From an uncultured Clostridia bacterium (GTDB lineage: Bacteria > Bacillota > Clostridia > TANB77 > CAG-508): a stretch of 32,240 nucleotides of DNA. Within the stretch, counting starts at the first letter, position 1, and the number at the start of each line of letters is the position of its first letter. The stretch is taken from positions 1 through 32,240 of the forward strand of contig CANRED010000017.1 of the NCBI GenBank assembly GCA_947629555.1, read 5' to 3'. Of the stretch, positions 25,774 through 32,240 are shown in pieces. The notes beneath the pieces were generated by a model that was given only the letters and a program-made list of their open reading frames with translations, searched no databases and was not told the DNA's origin. The position numbers and the translations under genes are program-made.

Positions 25774-26652
25774 CTAATGTTTTTTGTTTAATACTATTAT
25801 TCCAATTGCAGCTACTATTGTTATTATTGATACATATCCTATTATATCTACTGTTCCTGTTTTTGGTGTTGTGTCTTGTGGTTTTTGTTCTGGAGCTGGT
25901 GATACAACTGGTGATGGTGATACTGGTGCATCTTCAAATCTAACTTCTAATTCTATATCTGTTGTTATTGGTGTAGTTTCTTCAAATTTAACATTGTTAT
26001 TAAATAATCCTACAAATACTTTTCCTTCTTCTGGTGTTTTTAAAGTTTCTAATACTTTTTTGTCTGCTTCTGGTAAATCATTTAAAGTTTCATTTTTCTT
26101 TAAAGTAAATTGTCTGTTTCCAACCTTAACTGATACTACTGTACTGTCTCTATTAAGGTTAACTGCTGTTGGTACAACTTGAATTGTAATAGTTTGTTCT
26201 GGTGTTCCATTGTTATCCCAGTCTAATTTGTATACTGCTATAGTAACAACATCTTGCTTACCTTCTATCATTTCTTCTCCTATACGAACCCAAGCATTTA
26301 CGTAATGAGGTTCTCCTTTAGAATCTTTTACATCCCAAAATTTTACTGTTGATCCAAATCTTTCATAAGTTGCTTTTTGTAATTGTTCTTCAGACATACC
26401 TGCTGGTGCATTAATTTTTATACCAATCCACCATCCATTCATATTTCTTCCAACATCTGGATCAGCTTCAGCCCATGTTAAATTTAATTGATTATATTTT
26501 ACTACAATATTTTCAGTTCCGCTGATATCAGCAGCCCCTACTAATGATTCAACTGTACCATAATTTGTTGCAGCCTCTACTTTATTTGTTATAGCAAATG
26601 CGAAAAATAGTGCAAAAGCTAACATTATTATTGTTAAAAATCTTTTTTTCAT
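25774..26652 (-). CDS. Sortase-anchored surface protein with TPKTG signal
   Basis: A secreted, probably wall-linked protein of unknown role. Residues 1-27 form a signal peptide (cleavage likely near VEA-AT). Residues about 30-235 are beta-rich, with no domain I can name. A Pro/Ser-rich spacer (VSPSPVVSPAPEQKPQ) leads to TTPKTG, then a hydrophobic helix and the tail NKKH, a complete sorting signal of the N/TPxTG type. The adjacent class B sortase is the natural partner. An AGGAGG site precedes the ATG. Confidence 0.8.
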   Translation of the reverse strand: MKKRFLTIIMLAFALFFAFAITNKVEAATNYGTVESLVGAADISGTENIVVKYNQLNLTWAEADPDVGRNMNGWWIGIKINAPAGMSEEQLQKATYERFGSTVKFWDVKDSKGEPHYVNAWVRIGEEMIEGKQDVVTIAVYKLDWDNNGTPEQTITIQVVPTAVNLNRDSTVVSVKVGNRQFTLKKNETLNDLPEADKKVLETLKTPEEGKVFVGLFNNNVKFEETTPITTDIELEVRFEDAPVSPSPVVSPAPEQKPQDTTPKTGTVDIIGYVSIITIVAAIGIIVLNKKH

Positions 26653-26915
26653 TTTTTAAATTCCTCCTTTCAAAAGTTTATATGTTTATTATGACCATAT
26701 TTAAATATTAAATCACAATTTGTTTAATTGTTTTTTTGTGTTTATTTTTTTATGGTTTATATTTCTATTTTTTAATGTATAAATTTTAAAAGGATTGTTA
26801 ATAATTTAAGCTTTTAACATTAATTTTTAATGTACTTTTAATTTGTTAACTTTTAACTAAATTTGCAAAAATTTTATGAAATTTTTATTAATTTTTTTCT
26901 TCGTTTTTAAAAAAA
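26653..26915. other. AT-rich intergenic region upstream of the TPKTG gene
   Basis: I see no gene. The sequence is extremely AT-rich and has a small ACATTAA/TTAATGT hairpin near 26818-26834. The promoter of the TPKTG surface protein should lie here, but no convincing -35/-10 pair was found. Confidence 0.4.
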
Positions 26916-26940
26916 ATGGGTCACATAACATGCGACCCAT
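26916..26940 (-). terminator. Terminator of the alcohol dehydrogenase gene
   Basis: ATGGGTCGCAT pairs with ATGTGACCCAT on the minus strand, with one G-U, around GTT and followed by eight T. Its GGGTCGCAT...ATGCGACCC body resembles the dispersed palindrome at 31838-31858, which suggests a repeat recruited as a terminator. Confidence 0.8.
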
Positions 26941-26991
26941 ATATTTTGCAATTAAAATAGCTGGTTAAATAGTCTGCTATTCATAAATTTT

Positions 26992-28146
26992 TTACATTGC
27001 TTGTCTATATAATTCTATAAATTCTTCTTTTGTTACTTCTCTTGGATTACCTGGTCTACAAGGATCTTCCATAGCCTTTTCAGCCAACATTTCAAAATCT
27101 TCTTCTTTTGCTCCATAATCTTTTATAGTTTGAGTAATTCCAACTTTTTTGCTAAGTTCAGATATCATCCATACAAATGTATTTATAACATCTTGATCAT
27201 TTAAGTTTGCCGCATCTGGTCTTCCTATATTTATTAATATTTCTCTAAATCTATCTGCACAAACTGCTCCATTAAATCTCATAACTACTGGAAGTAGCAT
27301 TGTGTTTGCAATTCCGTGTGGTGTATCATAAACAGCACCTAATTGATGTGCCATTGAATGTACTATTCCAAGTCCTACATTTGAAAATCCCATTCCTGCA
27401 ATATATTGTGCATATCCCATCATCTCTATTGCTTTTTTATCTTTATCATTAACTGCTGCTGGTAAATATTCAAATATCATTTTTATTGCTTGCATATGGA
27501 ACATATCTGACATTACATTATGTGCCTTTGTAATATATCCTTCTACCGCATGTGTTAATGCATCCATTCCTGTAGCTGCAGCAAGACTTTTTGGCATTGA
27601 TGCCATAAGGTCTGAATCTATTATTGCAACTATAGGTATATCATTTGGGTCAACGCATACCATTTTTATTTGTCTATCTTCATCTGTTATAACGTAATTT
27701 ATTGTTACTTCTGCCGCTGTTCCTGCAGTTGTTGGAAGTGCAATAACTGGCATTCCTCTATTTACAGTATTTGATGCTCCATTTAAAGATTTTACATCTG
27801 CTCTGTCTGGGTTGGTCATTACTATAGATATTCCTTTTGCTGTATCTATGCTTGAGCCTCCACCTACTGCAACAATTACATCAGCATTTGCTTGTTTACA
27901 AGCCTCAACTCCATCTGTTACATTTTTTATTGTTGGATTTGGTTTTATTTCATCATACAAAGCATATTCGATTTCTGCATCATTTAGTATTTTTTCTACC
28001 TTTGCAGTTACTCCTGCTTCTACAAGTGATTTATCACTTACTAGAAGTACTTTTTTAAAATTTCTCTTTTTTATCTCTTCTACCAAACTTTCTCTTGAGT
28101 TTTCTCCAAAATAAGATGTCTCGTTTAAAACAAATTTAACTGACAT
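26992..28146 (-). CDS. Iron-containing alcohol dehydrogenase
   Basis: An NAD(P)-dependent group III dehydrogenase that interconverts alcohols and aldehydes, likely in fermentation. The 384-residue length is typical. The nucleotide-binding GGGSSIDTAKG is near residue 95. Metal-ligand histidines are seen in MDALTHAVEGYI, GLGIVHSMAHQLG and YDTPHGIANT. The start at 28146 is chosen because GGAGG lies 8 nt upstream; the frame extends 11 codons further without a ribosome site. It has its own promoter upstream and terminator downstream. The substrate cannot be told from sequence; 1-propanol, lactaldehyde and butanol types share these motifs. Confidence 0.92.
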   Translation of the reverse strand: MSVKFVLNETSYFGENSRESLVEEIKKRNFKKVLLVSDKSLVEAGVTAKVEKILNDAEIEYALYDEIKPNPTIKNVTDGVEACKQANADVIVAVGGGSSIDTAKGISIVMTNPDRADVKSLNGASNTVNRGMPVIALPTTAGTAAEVTINYVITDEDRQIKMVCVDPNDIPIVAIIDSDLMASMPKSLAAATGMDALTHAVEGYITKAHNVMSDMFHMQAIKMIFEYLPAAVNDKDKKAIEMMGYAQYIAGMGFSNVGLGIVHSMAHQLGAVYDTPHGIANTMLLPVVMRFNGAVCADRFREILINIGRPDAANLNDQDVINTFVWMISELSKKVGITQTIKDYGAKEEDFEMLAEKAMEDPCRPGNPREVTKEEFIELYRQAM

Positions 28147-28178
28147 TTTTATTCCTCCTTTGTATTTTAATATATCCA

Positions 28179-28207
28179 ATTATATCAATAATATTTTTAT
28201 TCTTCAA
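28179..28207 (-). promoter_or_regulatory. Promoter of the alcohol dehydrogenase gene
   Basis: On the minus strand TTGAAG (28202-28207) and TATAAT (28179-28184) are spaced exactly 17 bp, about 30 nt before the start codon. Confidence 0.7.
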
Positions 28208-28222
28208 CAAAAATTATGCCTT

Positions 28223-29291
28223 TCATTTTATTTTTTCTATTTCCTCTTTTGTTAAATCTGTAACAGCTATAATATCTTTAATACTAAAATTTTGTTTTAA
28301 CATTTTTTTTGCTATTTCTATAGTTCTTTGTTCTTTTCCTTTTGCTTCTCCCTCTTCTCTTGCTCCTCTTAAATTTGATTTTTCATTTCGTATTGCCTTG
28401 TCTCTTAATTCTGCTAATCTTTTTTCTTCTTCAATGCCTGTTAAATATTGTGAATTTTCTCCTCCTATTAACTTTTTTATTTTTTCTTGGCTTATTCCTG
28501 TAATGGATACTATAAATTCAACACTGCAATTTTGTCTTAACATTTCTTTTGCTATTTCTATTTTTTCCTCTTCCCTTCCTTTTGTTTCTCCCTCTTCTCT
28601 TGCTCCCCTTAAGTTTGATTTTTCATCTCGTATTGCCTTGTCTCTTAATTCTGCTAATCTTCTTATTTCTTCATCTCCTGTTAAATATTCTAATTCTTCT
28701 TTTGCTTTTTTTATTACTTTGTTTTTCTCCATTGCTTCTTTTACCCCCTTTTCATTTATATTTCCTATAAACTGTATCCATTGGTCTAGCTTTGTTTCTG
28801 TTTGTCTTTTTTCTTCTATAAACTTTGGTATTTGTATGTAGTGCATTTCTAAATCTTCGGTTAATAGTATGTTTTTGTACTCTCTTCTTATTTTTGCTAT
28901 TTCGTGAAATGATCCTTCTTCAAAACAGTTATAACCTAGTATATTTATACTTATTGTTCTCTTGTTTATTTCATATTCATCCCCTCTGTATAATCCATCG
29001 TGGTATAATCCGAGCCCAATAAAATAAACTTCTCTCTATAATATCCTTCTGGTCTTGCACTTGCATTTCAATATTAACTATTATGTTGTTGTTTAAAGTA
29101 GCCTTTATATCTAATATTCCCATTTTATTTAACTCTAATGTTTTTTCTAAACTTGCATCCTTTTGTACTTCTATTTTTTCAATTTGTTCTTCTATTATTG
29201 CTTCTAATAAATCTTTTAATAATTCTTCGTTTTCTTGTTTTCCAAATAATTTTTTAAATACAAAATCATTGGTTACTTTTAAATTTTCCAT
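28223..29291 (-). pseudogene. Rpn/PD-(D/E)XK-nuclease-family transposase-like gene, frameshifted
   Basis: The frame starting at 29291 encodes VTNDFVFKKLFGKQENEELLKDLLEAII, then the nuclease-like MGILDIKA and NIEMQVQ segments. This is the N-terminal core of the Rpn family of recombination-promoting nucleases. It stops at 28977. One extra A near 29009 breaks it. Dropping that base gives FYWARLYHDGLYRGDEYEINK, which continues into the frame ending at 28223. The C-terminal part holds two consecutive copies of an 80-residue unit (YLTG...LRDKAIR(D/N)EKSNLRGAREEGE..., residues 54-133 and 134-207 of the downstream frame). A strong promoter and attenuator-like hairpin precede the gene. These genes are often multicopy and decaying in Firmicutes. 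Confidence 0.8.
28226..28687 (-). repeat. In-frame 240-nt tandem duplication in the Rpn-like gene
   Basis: Copy 1 (28448-28687) and copy 2 (28226-28447, slightly short at the end) encode the same 80-residue unit. The AELRDKAIR, EKSNLRGAREEGE and IEIAK cores are conserved. Some codons have diverged, so the duplication is not the most recent event. Confidence 0.85.
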
Positions 29292-29436
29292 TTGTTGTTC
29301 CTCCTTATTTTATCATTATTGCATTTTTATTTCAATACCTTTTTGACAATTTTAAAAATAACCACCTACTTTCGCTCTTATCTTGTTAATTAATTTGTTT
29401 GGAAATTTGTTTAGAATTAAAATTTTAGAAAAAAAT

Positions 29437-29464
29437 GAGAGCAGAATAAAAATTTTCTGCCCCC
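29437..29464 (-). terminator. Attenuator-like hairpin before the Rpn-like gene
   Basis: On the minus strand GGGGGCAGAA pairs with TTCTGCTCTC (10 bp, two G-U) and is followed by T-rich sequence (TTTTTTT). It begins only a few bases past the predicted transcription start and would give a transcript of about 40 nt unless read through. Confidence 0.55.
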
Positions 29465-29474
29465 TTGTAAATAT

Positions 29475-29503
29475 TTTATACTATATTGTTTTTACATTGT
29501 CAA
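29475..29503 (-). promoter_or_regulatory. Strong promoter upstream of the Rpn-like gene
   Basis: On the minus strand a perfect TTGACA (29498-29503) and TATAAA (29475-29480) are spaced 17 bp. The remaining stretch 29504-29627 shows no gene. Confidence 0.75.
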
Positions 29504-29627
29504 TAATTTTTCATTGACAAAATTCGAGCGGATTTTTGCACATCTTTTACACCTTTAATGTGCCGAATTGCAATTAGTTTTGAAAAATTGATGTTTTTTT
29601 AACGCGTCCCCAAAGTGCATGTAATTT

Positions 29628-31676
29628 TTATCTATATGTTACAGAAGATGTGCCAGTTTGATTAAACAAATTATTACCAGATGGAACTTTCCAAGTTGCA
29701 CGTGATACGTATATGGTTTTTAATTCACTATCAAAAGCAAACATAGAAGTCATATCTGTTACATTGCGTGTATCAAAGCTTGTTAAATCCAATGTAGTTA
29801 GTCTACTACACCCAAGAAACATATGCTTCATATCTGTTACACTAGTTGTATCGAAATTTGATAATAGTAAACTAGTCAAACCGCTACAGTCACGAAACAT
29901 ATCATCCATATTTTTTACATTGCTTGTATTAAATCTACTTACATCTAATGTGTTTAATCCACTACAGCCATAAAACATATAGCCCATATCTGTTACATTT
30001 TCTGTATTCCAAGTATTTAAGTCTAGTGAAGTTAATCCACTACAGCCATAAAACATATATCTCATATCTGTTACATTTTCTGTATTCCAACTACTTAAGT
30101 CTAGTAAAGTTAATTCACTACAGTCATAAAACATAGAAGTCATATATGTTACATTGTGTGTATCAAATTGACTGACATCTAGTGTAGTTAAGCTACTACA
30201 TCCATCAAACATATTCATCATATATATTACGTTTTCTGTATTCCAACCATTTAAGTCTAATTTCGTTAATTTACTACATCCATTAAACATAAGCATCATA
30301 TTTGTTACATTGTGTGTATCAAATTGACTTACATCTAATGTGTTTAATTTACTACAGCCATAAAACATACCTCTCATATTTGTTACATTACTTGTATTTA
30401 AATTATTAATATGAGCAATATTAGTTAAATTAGTACAACCCCAAAACCACAATGCTGTTTCTTTTGGTCGTATTGGGTCTATAATATCTACTTTCTTTAT
30501 TTTTTCTTTATCATTATACCATAGTATGTCTGCACTGCTTTTACATTCGTTATTAATTATATCTCCATAGCTTGTTTCTAATATTTTTCCTGATACTTGC
30601 CTATCATTTTTTGCAAATACTAATGTACCATCAGTATATAATTTTACATATATTCCTTTTGGTGGAACTGTTATTTGTAATTCTTTTTTATTACCCTTTT
30701 TATCTGTTATTGTAAATGTATTTATTCCCTCTTTTTCATTTACCACTGCTGTTATTATTCCGTTTTCGCTTGTGTATGTTACTTCTTTTCCTTCATCATC
30801 TACTATTTTTGCTATTCCATATTTTGTATATGTTACTGTTATTGTTATTGTTTCTGCTATTTCATTATGTTGTATTTTTGCTTTTATTAATTCTTGCTTA
30901 TTTGTATCTATTATTTTTAACATTATACGATTTAAATTAGTTACGTCGTTTAATGGAACAACTGGAGCGTCGTTTCCTACATATTTTTGTAATATACCTG
31001 TGTCTGTTGCGTTTATTTGAACTGCTTTGGTATTGGCTAAAAATCCATATATTCCTTCTTCTTTATTCATTTCGTTCATTTTACTTGAATAGCTACTATC
31101 TACTTTTTCTTCTACCCATATTCCACTTAGTAAGTAATCTGGTGCTGTTTCATTATTTGTTGAATACATAAACATTTCTGGAGTTGTCCAGTCTCCACCT
31201 AATTCTGTTTCGGCTTTTATATATTGTATTTGCTCATCTCCATTATATGCAAATTTTGGTATCCACATAAATATTGTTCCTAATTCATTTTCTTGTATTT
31301 GTTCTCCTATATTTTCTTCTGCTAATTTTTTGTTTGTCATATCTCGTATTAATTCACTTTGATATACCCCATCATTTAGCATTATATATGCTGGGCTTCC
31401 ATTTTCATAATCATACCAATTAGTATCTTTTTTGGTTGTTATTACCCAATTTGTTCCATCCCATTTTACTGGTATCATTCCTGCTGATATTGTTGGTACA
31501 TTTGGCTCTCCACTACCTGTGCTGTTTTCTACATTTTGTGCTAGGTTTATTTGGTTTTTATTTGCTAGTTTCATTATGTCTTCTGAAAAGGCCAGTAATA
31601 ACAATATTATTGCTATTACAATAAATGTTATTATTGATTTTATTTTTCCTTTGTTTTTTGTTTTTTTCATTTGCAT
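29628..31676 (-). CDS. BspA-like leucine-rich repeat surface protein (DUF285 repeats)
   Basis: The 682-residue protein has one N-terminal membrane segment (about residues 12-30, type II or uncleaved signal). A middle region (about 40-330) contains an Ig-like stretch (TITVTYTKYGIAKIVDDEGKEVTYTSENGIITAVVNEKEG). The C-terminal third has about eight to nine copies of a 26-residue unit (MFxGCSxLTxLDLSxFDTxNVTxM). These are BspA/DUF285-type LRRs, found in host-interaction and surface proteins of oral and gut bacteria and in Mycoplasma lipoproteins. There is no LPxTG at the C-terminus, so attachment would be by the N-terminal helix. The start at 31676 follows AGGAGG by 8 nt. Its -35 region coincides with an intergenic repeat. 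Confidence 0.9.
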   Translation of the reverse strand: MQMKKTKNKGKIKSIITFIVIAIILLLLAFSEDIMKLANKNQINLAQNVENSTGSGEPNVPTISAGMIPVKWDGTNWVITTKKDTNWYDYENGSPAYIMLNDGVYQSELIRDMTNKKLAEENIGEQIQENELGTIFMWIPKFAYNGDEQIQYIKAETELGGDWTTPEMFMYSTNNETAPDYLLSGIWVEEKVDSSYSSKMNEMNKEEGIYGFLANTKAVQINATDTGILQKYVGNDAPVVPLNDVTNLNRIMLKIIDTNKQELIKAKIQHNEIAETITITVTYTKYGIAKIVDDEGKEVTYTSENGIITAVVNEKEGINTFTITDKKGNKKELQITVPPKGIYVKLYTDGTLVFAKNDRQVSGKILETSYGDIINNECKSSADILWYNDKEKIKKVDIIDPIRPKETALWFWGCTNLTNIAHINNLNTSNVTNMRGMFYGCSKLNTLDVSQFDTHNVTNMMLMFNGCSKLTKLDLNGWNTENVIYMMNMFDGCSSLTTLDVSQFDTHNVTYMTSMFYDCSELTLLDLSSWNTENVTDMRYMFYGCSGLTSLDLNTWNTENVTDMGYMFYGCSGLNTLDVSRFNTSNVKNMDDMFRDCSGLTSLLLSNFDTTSVTDMKHMFLGCSRLTTLDLTSFDTRNVTDMTSMFAFDSELKTIYVSRATWKVPSGNNLFNQTGTSSVTYR
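29740..30390 (-). repeat. 78-nt tandem repeats in the BspA-like gene
   Basis: The LRR-coding part repeats every 78 nt; for example, CCACTACAGCC starts at 29959 and again at 30037. Neighbouring copies alternate between more and less similar forms, as expected from internal duplication. Confidence 0.85.
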
Positions 31677-31729
31677 TATGGATTCCTCCTTTAAGATTTG
31701 TGAAATTAAATTTTGTATTTTTTGAAAGC

Positions 31730-31735
31730 ATTATA
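31730..31735 (-). promoter_or_regulatory. -10 box candidate of the BspA-like gene
   Basis: A perfect TATAAT on the minus strand, about 55 nt before the start codon. The corresponding -35 region falls inside the adjacent intergenic repeat and has no clear TTGACA. Confidence 0.4.
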
Positions 31736-31744
31736 GAACCCTCA

Positions 31745-31810
31745 GTCACCTTCGGTGACAGCTCCCTTATTTAAGGGAGCCAAGGAACAACGAGGGCGTC
31801 GTTCCCTACA
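31745..31810. repeat. Compound palindromic repeat upstream of the BspA-like gene
   Basis: Three hairpins in a row: GTCACC-TTC-GGTGAC (31745-31759), GCTCCCTTA-TT-TAAGGGAGC (31761-31780), and GGAACAACG paired with CGTCGTTCC (31784-31805). The last matches the repeats at 12608-12718 and about 23665-23692. Confidence 0.8.
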
Positions 31811-31837
31811 CATTATTGGGGTATTTTGTTTCATTGC

Positions 31838-31868
31838 GGGTCGCATACCATGCGACCCCTACAGTTTG
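31838..31868. repeat. GGGTCGCAT palindrome with AAACTGTAGGGGTCG edge
   Basis: GGGTCGCAT-ACC-ATGCGACCC (31838-31858) ends in CCTACAGTTTGG. The reverse complement of that edge shares AAACTGTAGGGGTCG with the repeat near 24834. The palindrome also resembles the terminator at 26916-26940. Confidence 0.75.
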
Positions 31869-31893
31869 GTTTTATTGTAAATTTTTTAGTGAA

Positions 31894-32029
31894 GAATAAT
31901 AATATTATTTTTTACGAGTTCGACCTTGAGTCGTTATGTCTTTAATTCAATTAGAATGTGTCTCTAATATTTGAATAGTCTGTATCTTAAACGCCTTGGA
32001 GAACGGAGTTAAAAATAATATTATTATTC
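31894..32029. ncRNA. Inverted-repeat-bounded structured element, copy 2 of the ACGAGTTCGACC family
   Basis: The 136-nt element is closed by a perfect 19-bp inverted repeat (31894-31912 with 32011-32029). The core begins ACGAGTTCGACC and ends AAACGCCTTGGAGAACG, as in 18812-18950. CGAC-CTTGA-GTCG forms a small hairpin. ATTCAATTAGA pairs with TCTAA and TTGAAT across a 3-nt bulge, placed where copy 1 has its TAGATA/TATCTA helix. Different bases with the same pairing argue for a maintained fold. Confidence 0.6.
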
Positions 32030-32066
32030 GCAACGTTTAATTTGTAATTTATAAAAATTGCAACAA

Positions 32067-32119
32067 AAAAACACAACCGTTTATGCGTATTAAAAATACA
32101 CATAAATAATTGTGTTTTT
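32067..32119 (-). terminator. Terminator near the right edge
   Basis: AAAAACACAA pairs with TTGTGTTTTT (32067-32076 with 32110-32119), and an inner TTTATG/CATAAA plus GTAT/ATAC helix extends it. On the minus strand a T7 run follows. It would end whatever transcript enters from the right. Confidence 0.7.
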
Positions 32120-32148
32120 ATTTATGTTTTTATTTGGTTTTTCAGTTT

Positions 32149-32211
32149 CTAGGCTACATAATGTGTGTGTGTGTGTGTGTGTACAGTAGCAAGGGTTTTA
32201 GCGTTTTGCAT
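32149..32211 (-). CDS. Possible 20-aa peptide or 3' end of a gene entering from the right
   Basis: ATG at 32211 follows an AAAGGAGA site by about 9 nt and encodes MQNAKTLATVHTHTHTHYVA. The His-Thr run comes from a TG/CA microsatellite. The same frame is also open from 32211 to the window edge (nine more codons), so this may be the C-terminus of a longer gene. If it is a free peptide, its His/Thr codons and the terminator 30 nt downstream would resemble an attenuation leader, but the next gene (BspA-like) is not a biosynthetic one. Both readings are uncertain. Confidence 0.3.
   Translation of the reverse strand: MQNAKTLATVHTHTHTHYVA
32162..32182. repeat. (TG)10 dinucleotide microsatellite
   Basis: Ten TG units plus T, uninterrupted. 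Such runs are uncommon in bacteria and are prone to slippage. It sits in the reading frame of the possible small ORF. Confidence 0.95.
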
Positions 32212-32240
32212 AATTTGGTTCTCCTTTGTGTTGAGGGTCG

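Noticed and set aside
25784..26182. A 132-residue plus-strand frame opposite the TPKTG protein gene
   Set aside because: It is antisense to a well-supported gene and has no ribosome site; the frame is open only because of codon bias on the other strand.
29740..30390. CRISPR array
   Set aside because: The 78-nt periodicity is coding (26-residue LRR units in frame) with no distinct spacers.

Overview
The window looks like chromosomal DNA of a low-GC, Gram-positive (Firmicutes) bacterium, most likely an uncultured Clostridia member. The evidence is very AT-rich codon use, strong AGGAGG-type ribosome binding sites, TTGACA/TATAAT promoters with 17-bp spacers, the short archaeal-type prolyl-tRNA synthetase, homodimeric glycyl-tRNA synthetase, sortases, an agr-type quorum-sensing locus and BspA-type leucine-rich repeats. 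Short palindromic intergenic repeats of the kind scattered through gut Clostridia genomes are also present. I see no tRNA, rRNA, CRISPR array, prophage or intact transposase.

Layout. 1-2800: rpsO and pnp on the minus strand, with a structured S15-type leader and a long stem-loop in the pnp leader. 2880-5870: a complete agr-like peptide-signalling locus. The LytTR response regulator and GHKL kinase are on plus and converge on agrB and a 39-codon agrD on minus, with a shared bidirectional terminator between them. 6020-15630: a long minus-strand run, read from rimO leftwards: rimO, a frameshifted transglutaminase-like gene, scpB, two copies of an intergenic repeat, proS, a membrane-anchored HExxH protein, queA, tgt, and a WG-repeat protein. 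15750-17830: a sortase and its likely substrate, a thioester/SpaA adhesin that ends abruptly at LPRTGW. 18186-22940: a DUF4364-like regulator, glyQS, a small Cys-rich protein, a DUF1294 protein, a PAP2 phosphatase and a ZIP metal transporter. 23180-24760: a helical-bundle protein and the rplM-rpsI operon. 24930-26650: a class B sortase with a TPKTG surface protein. 26990-29290: an iron-type alcohol dehydrogenase and a broken Rpn/PD-(D/E)XK-family gene with an internal duplication. 29630-31680: a large BspA-like repeat protein. The right end has repeats, a terminator, a TG microsatellite and the possible tail of another gene.

How the genes fit together. Housekeeping translation and RNA functions (PNPase, S15, L13, S9, ProRS, GlyRS, RimO and the queuosine enzymes QueA and Tgt) alternate with cell-surface and signalling modules. 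The surface modules are two sortase-substrate pairs, a BspA-like protein, a WG-repeat membrane protein and a membrane-tethered putative metallopeptidase. The agr locus could control surface or social behaviour.

The most unusual structure is a set of three intergenic elements of 136-147 nt (18812-18950, 23016-23162, 31894-32029). Each has perfect AT-rich inverted arms of 19-26 bp around a folded core of 95-98 nt. Two share conserved core blocks while their arms and inner helices differ in sequence but keep pairing. They behave like a mobile or structured-RNA family that I cannot name.
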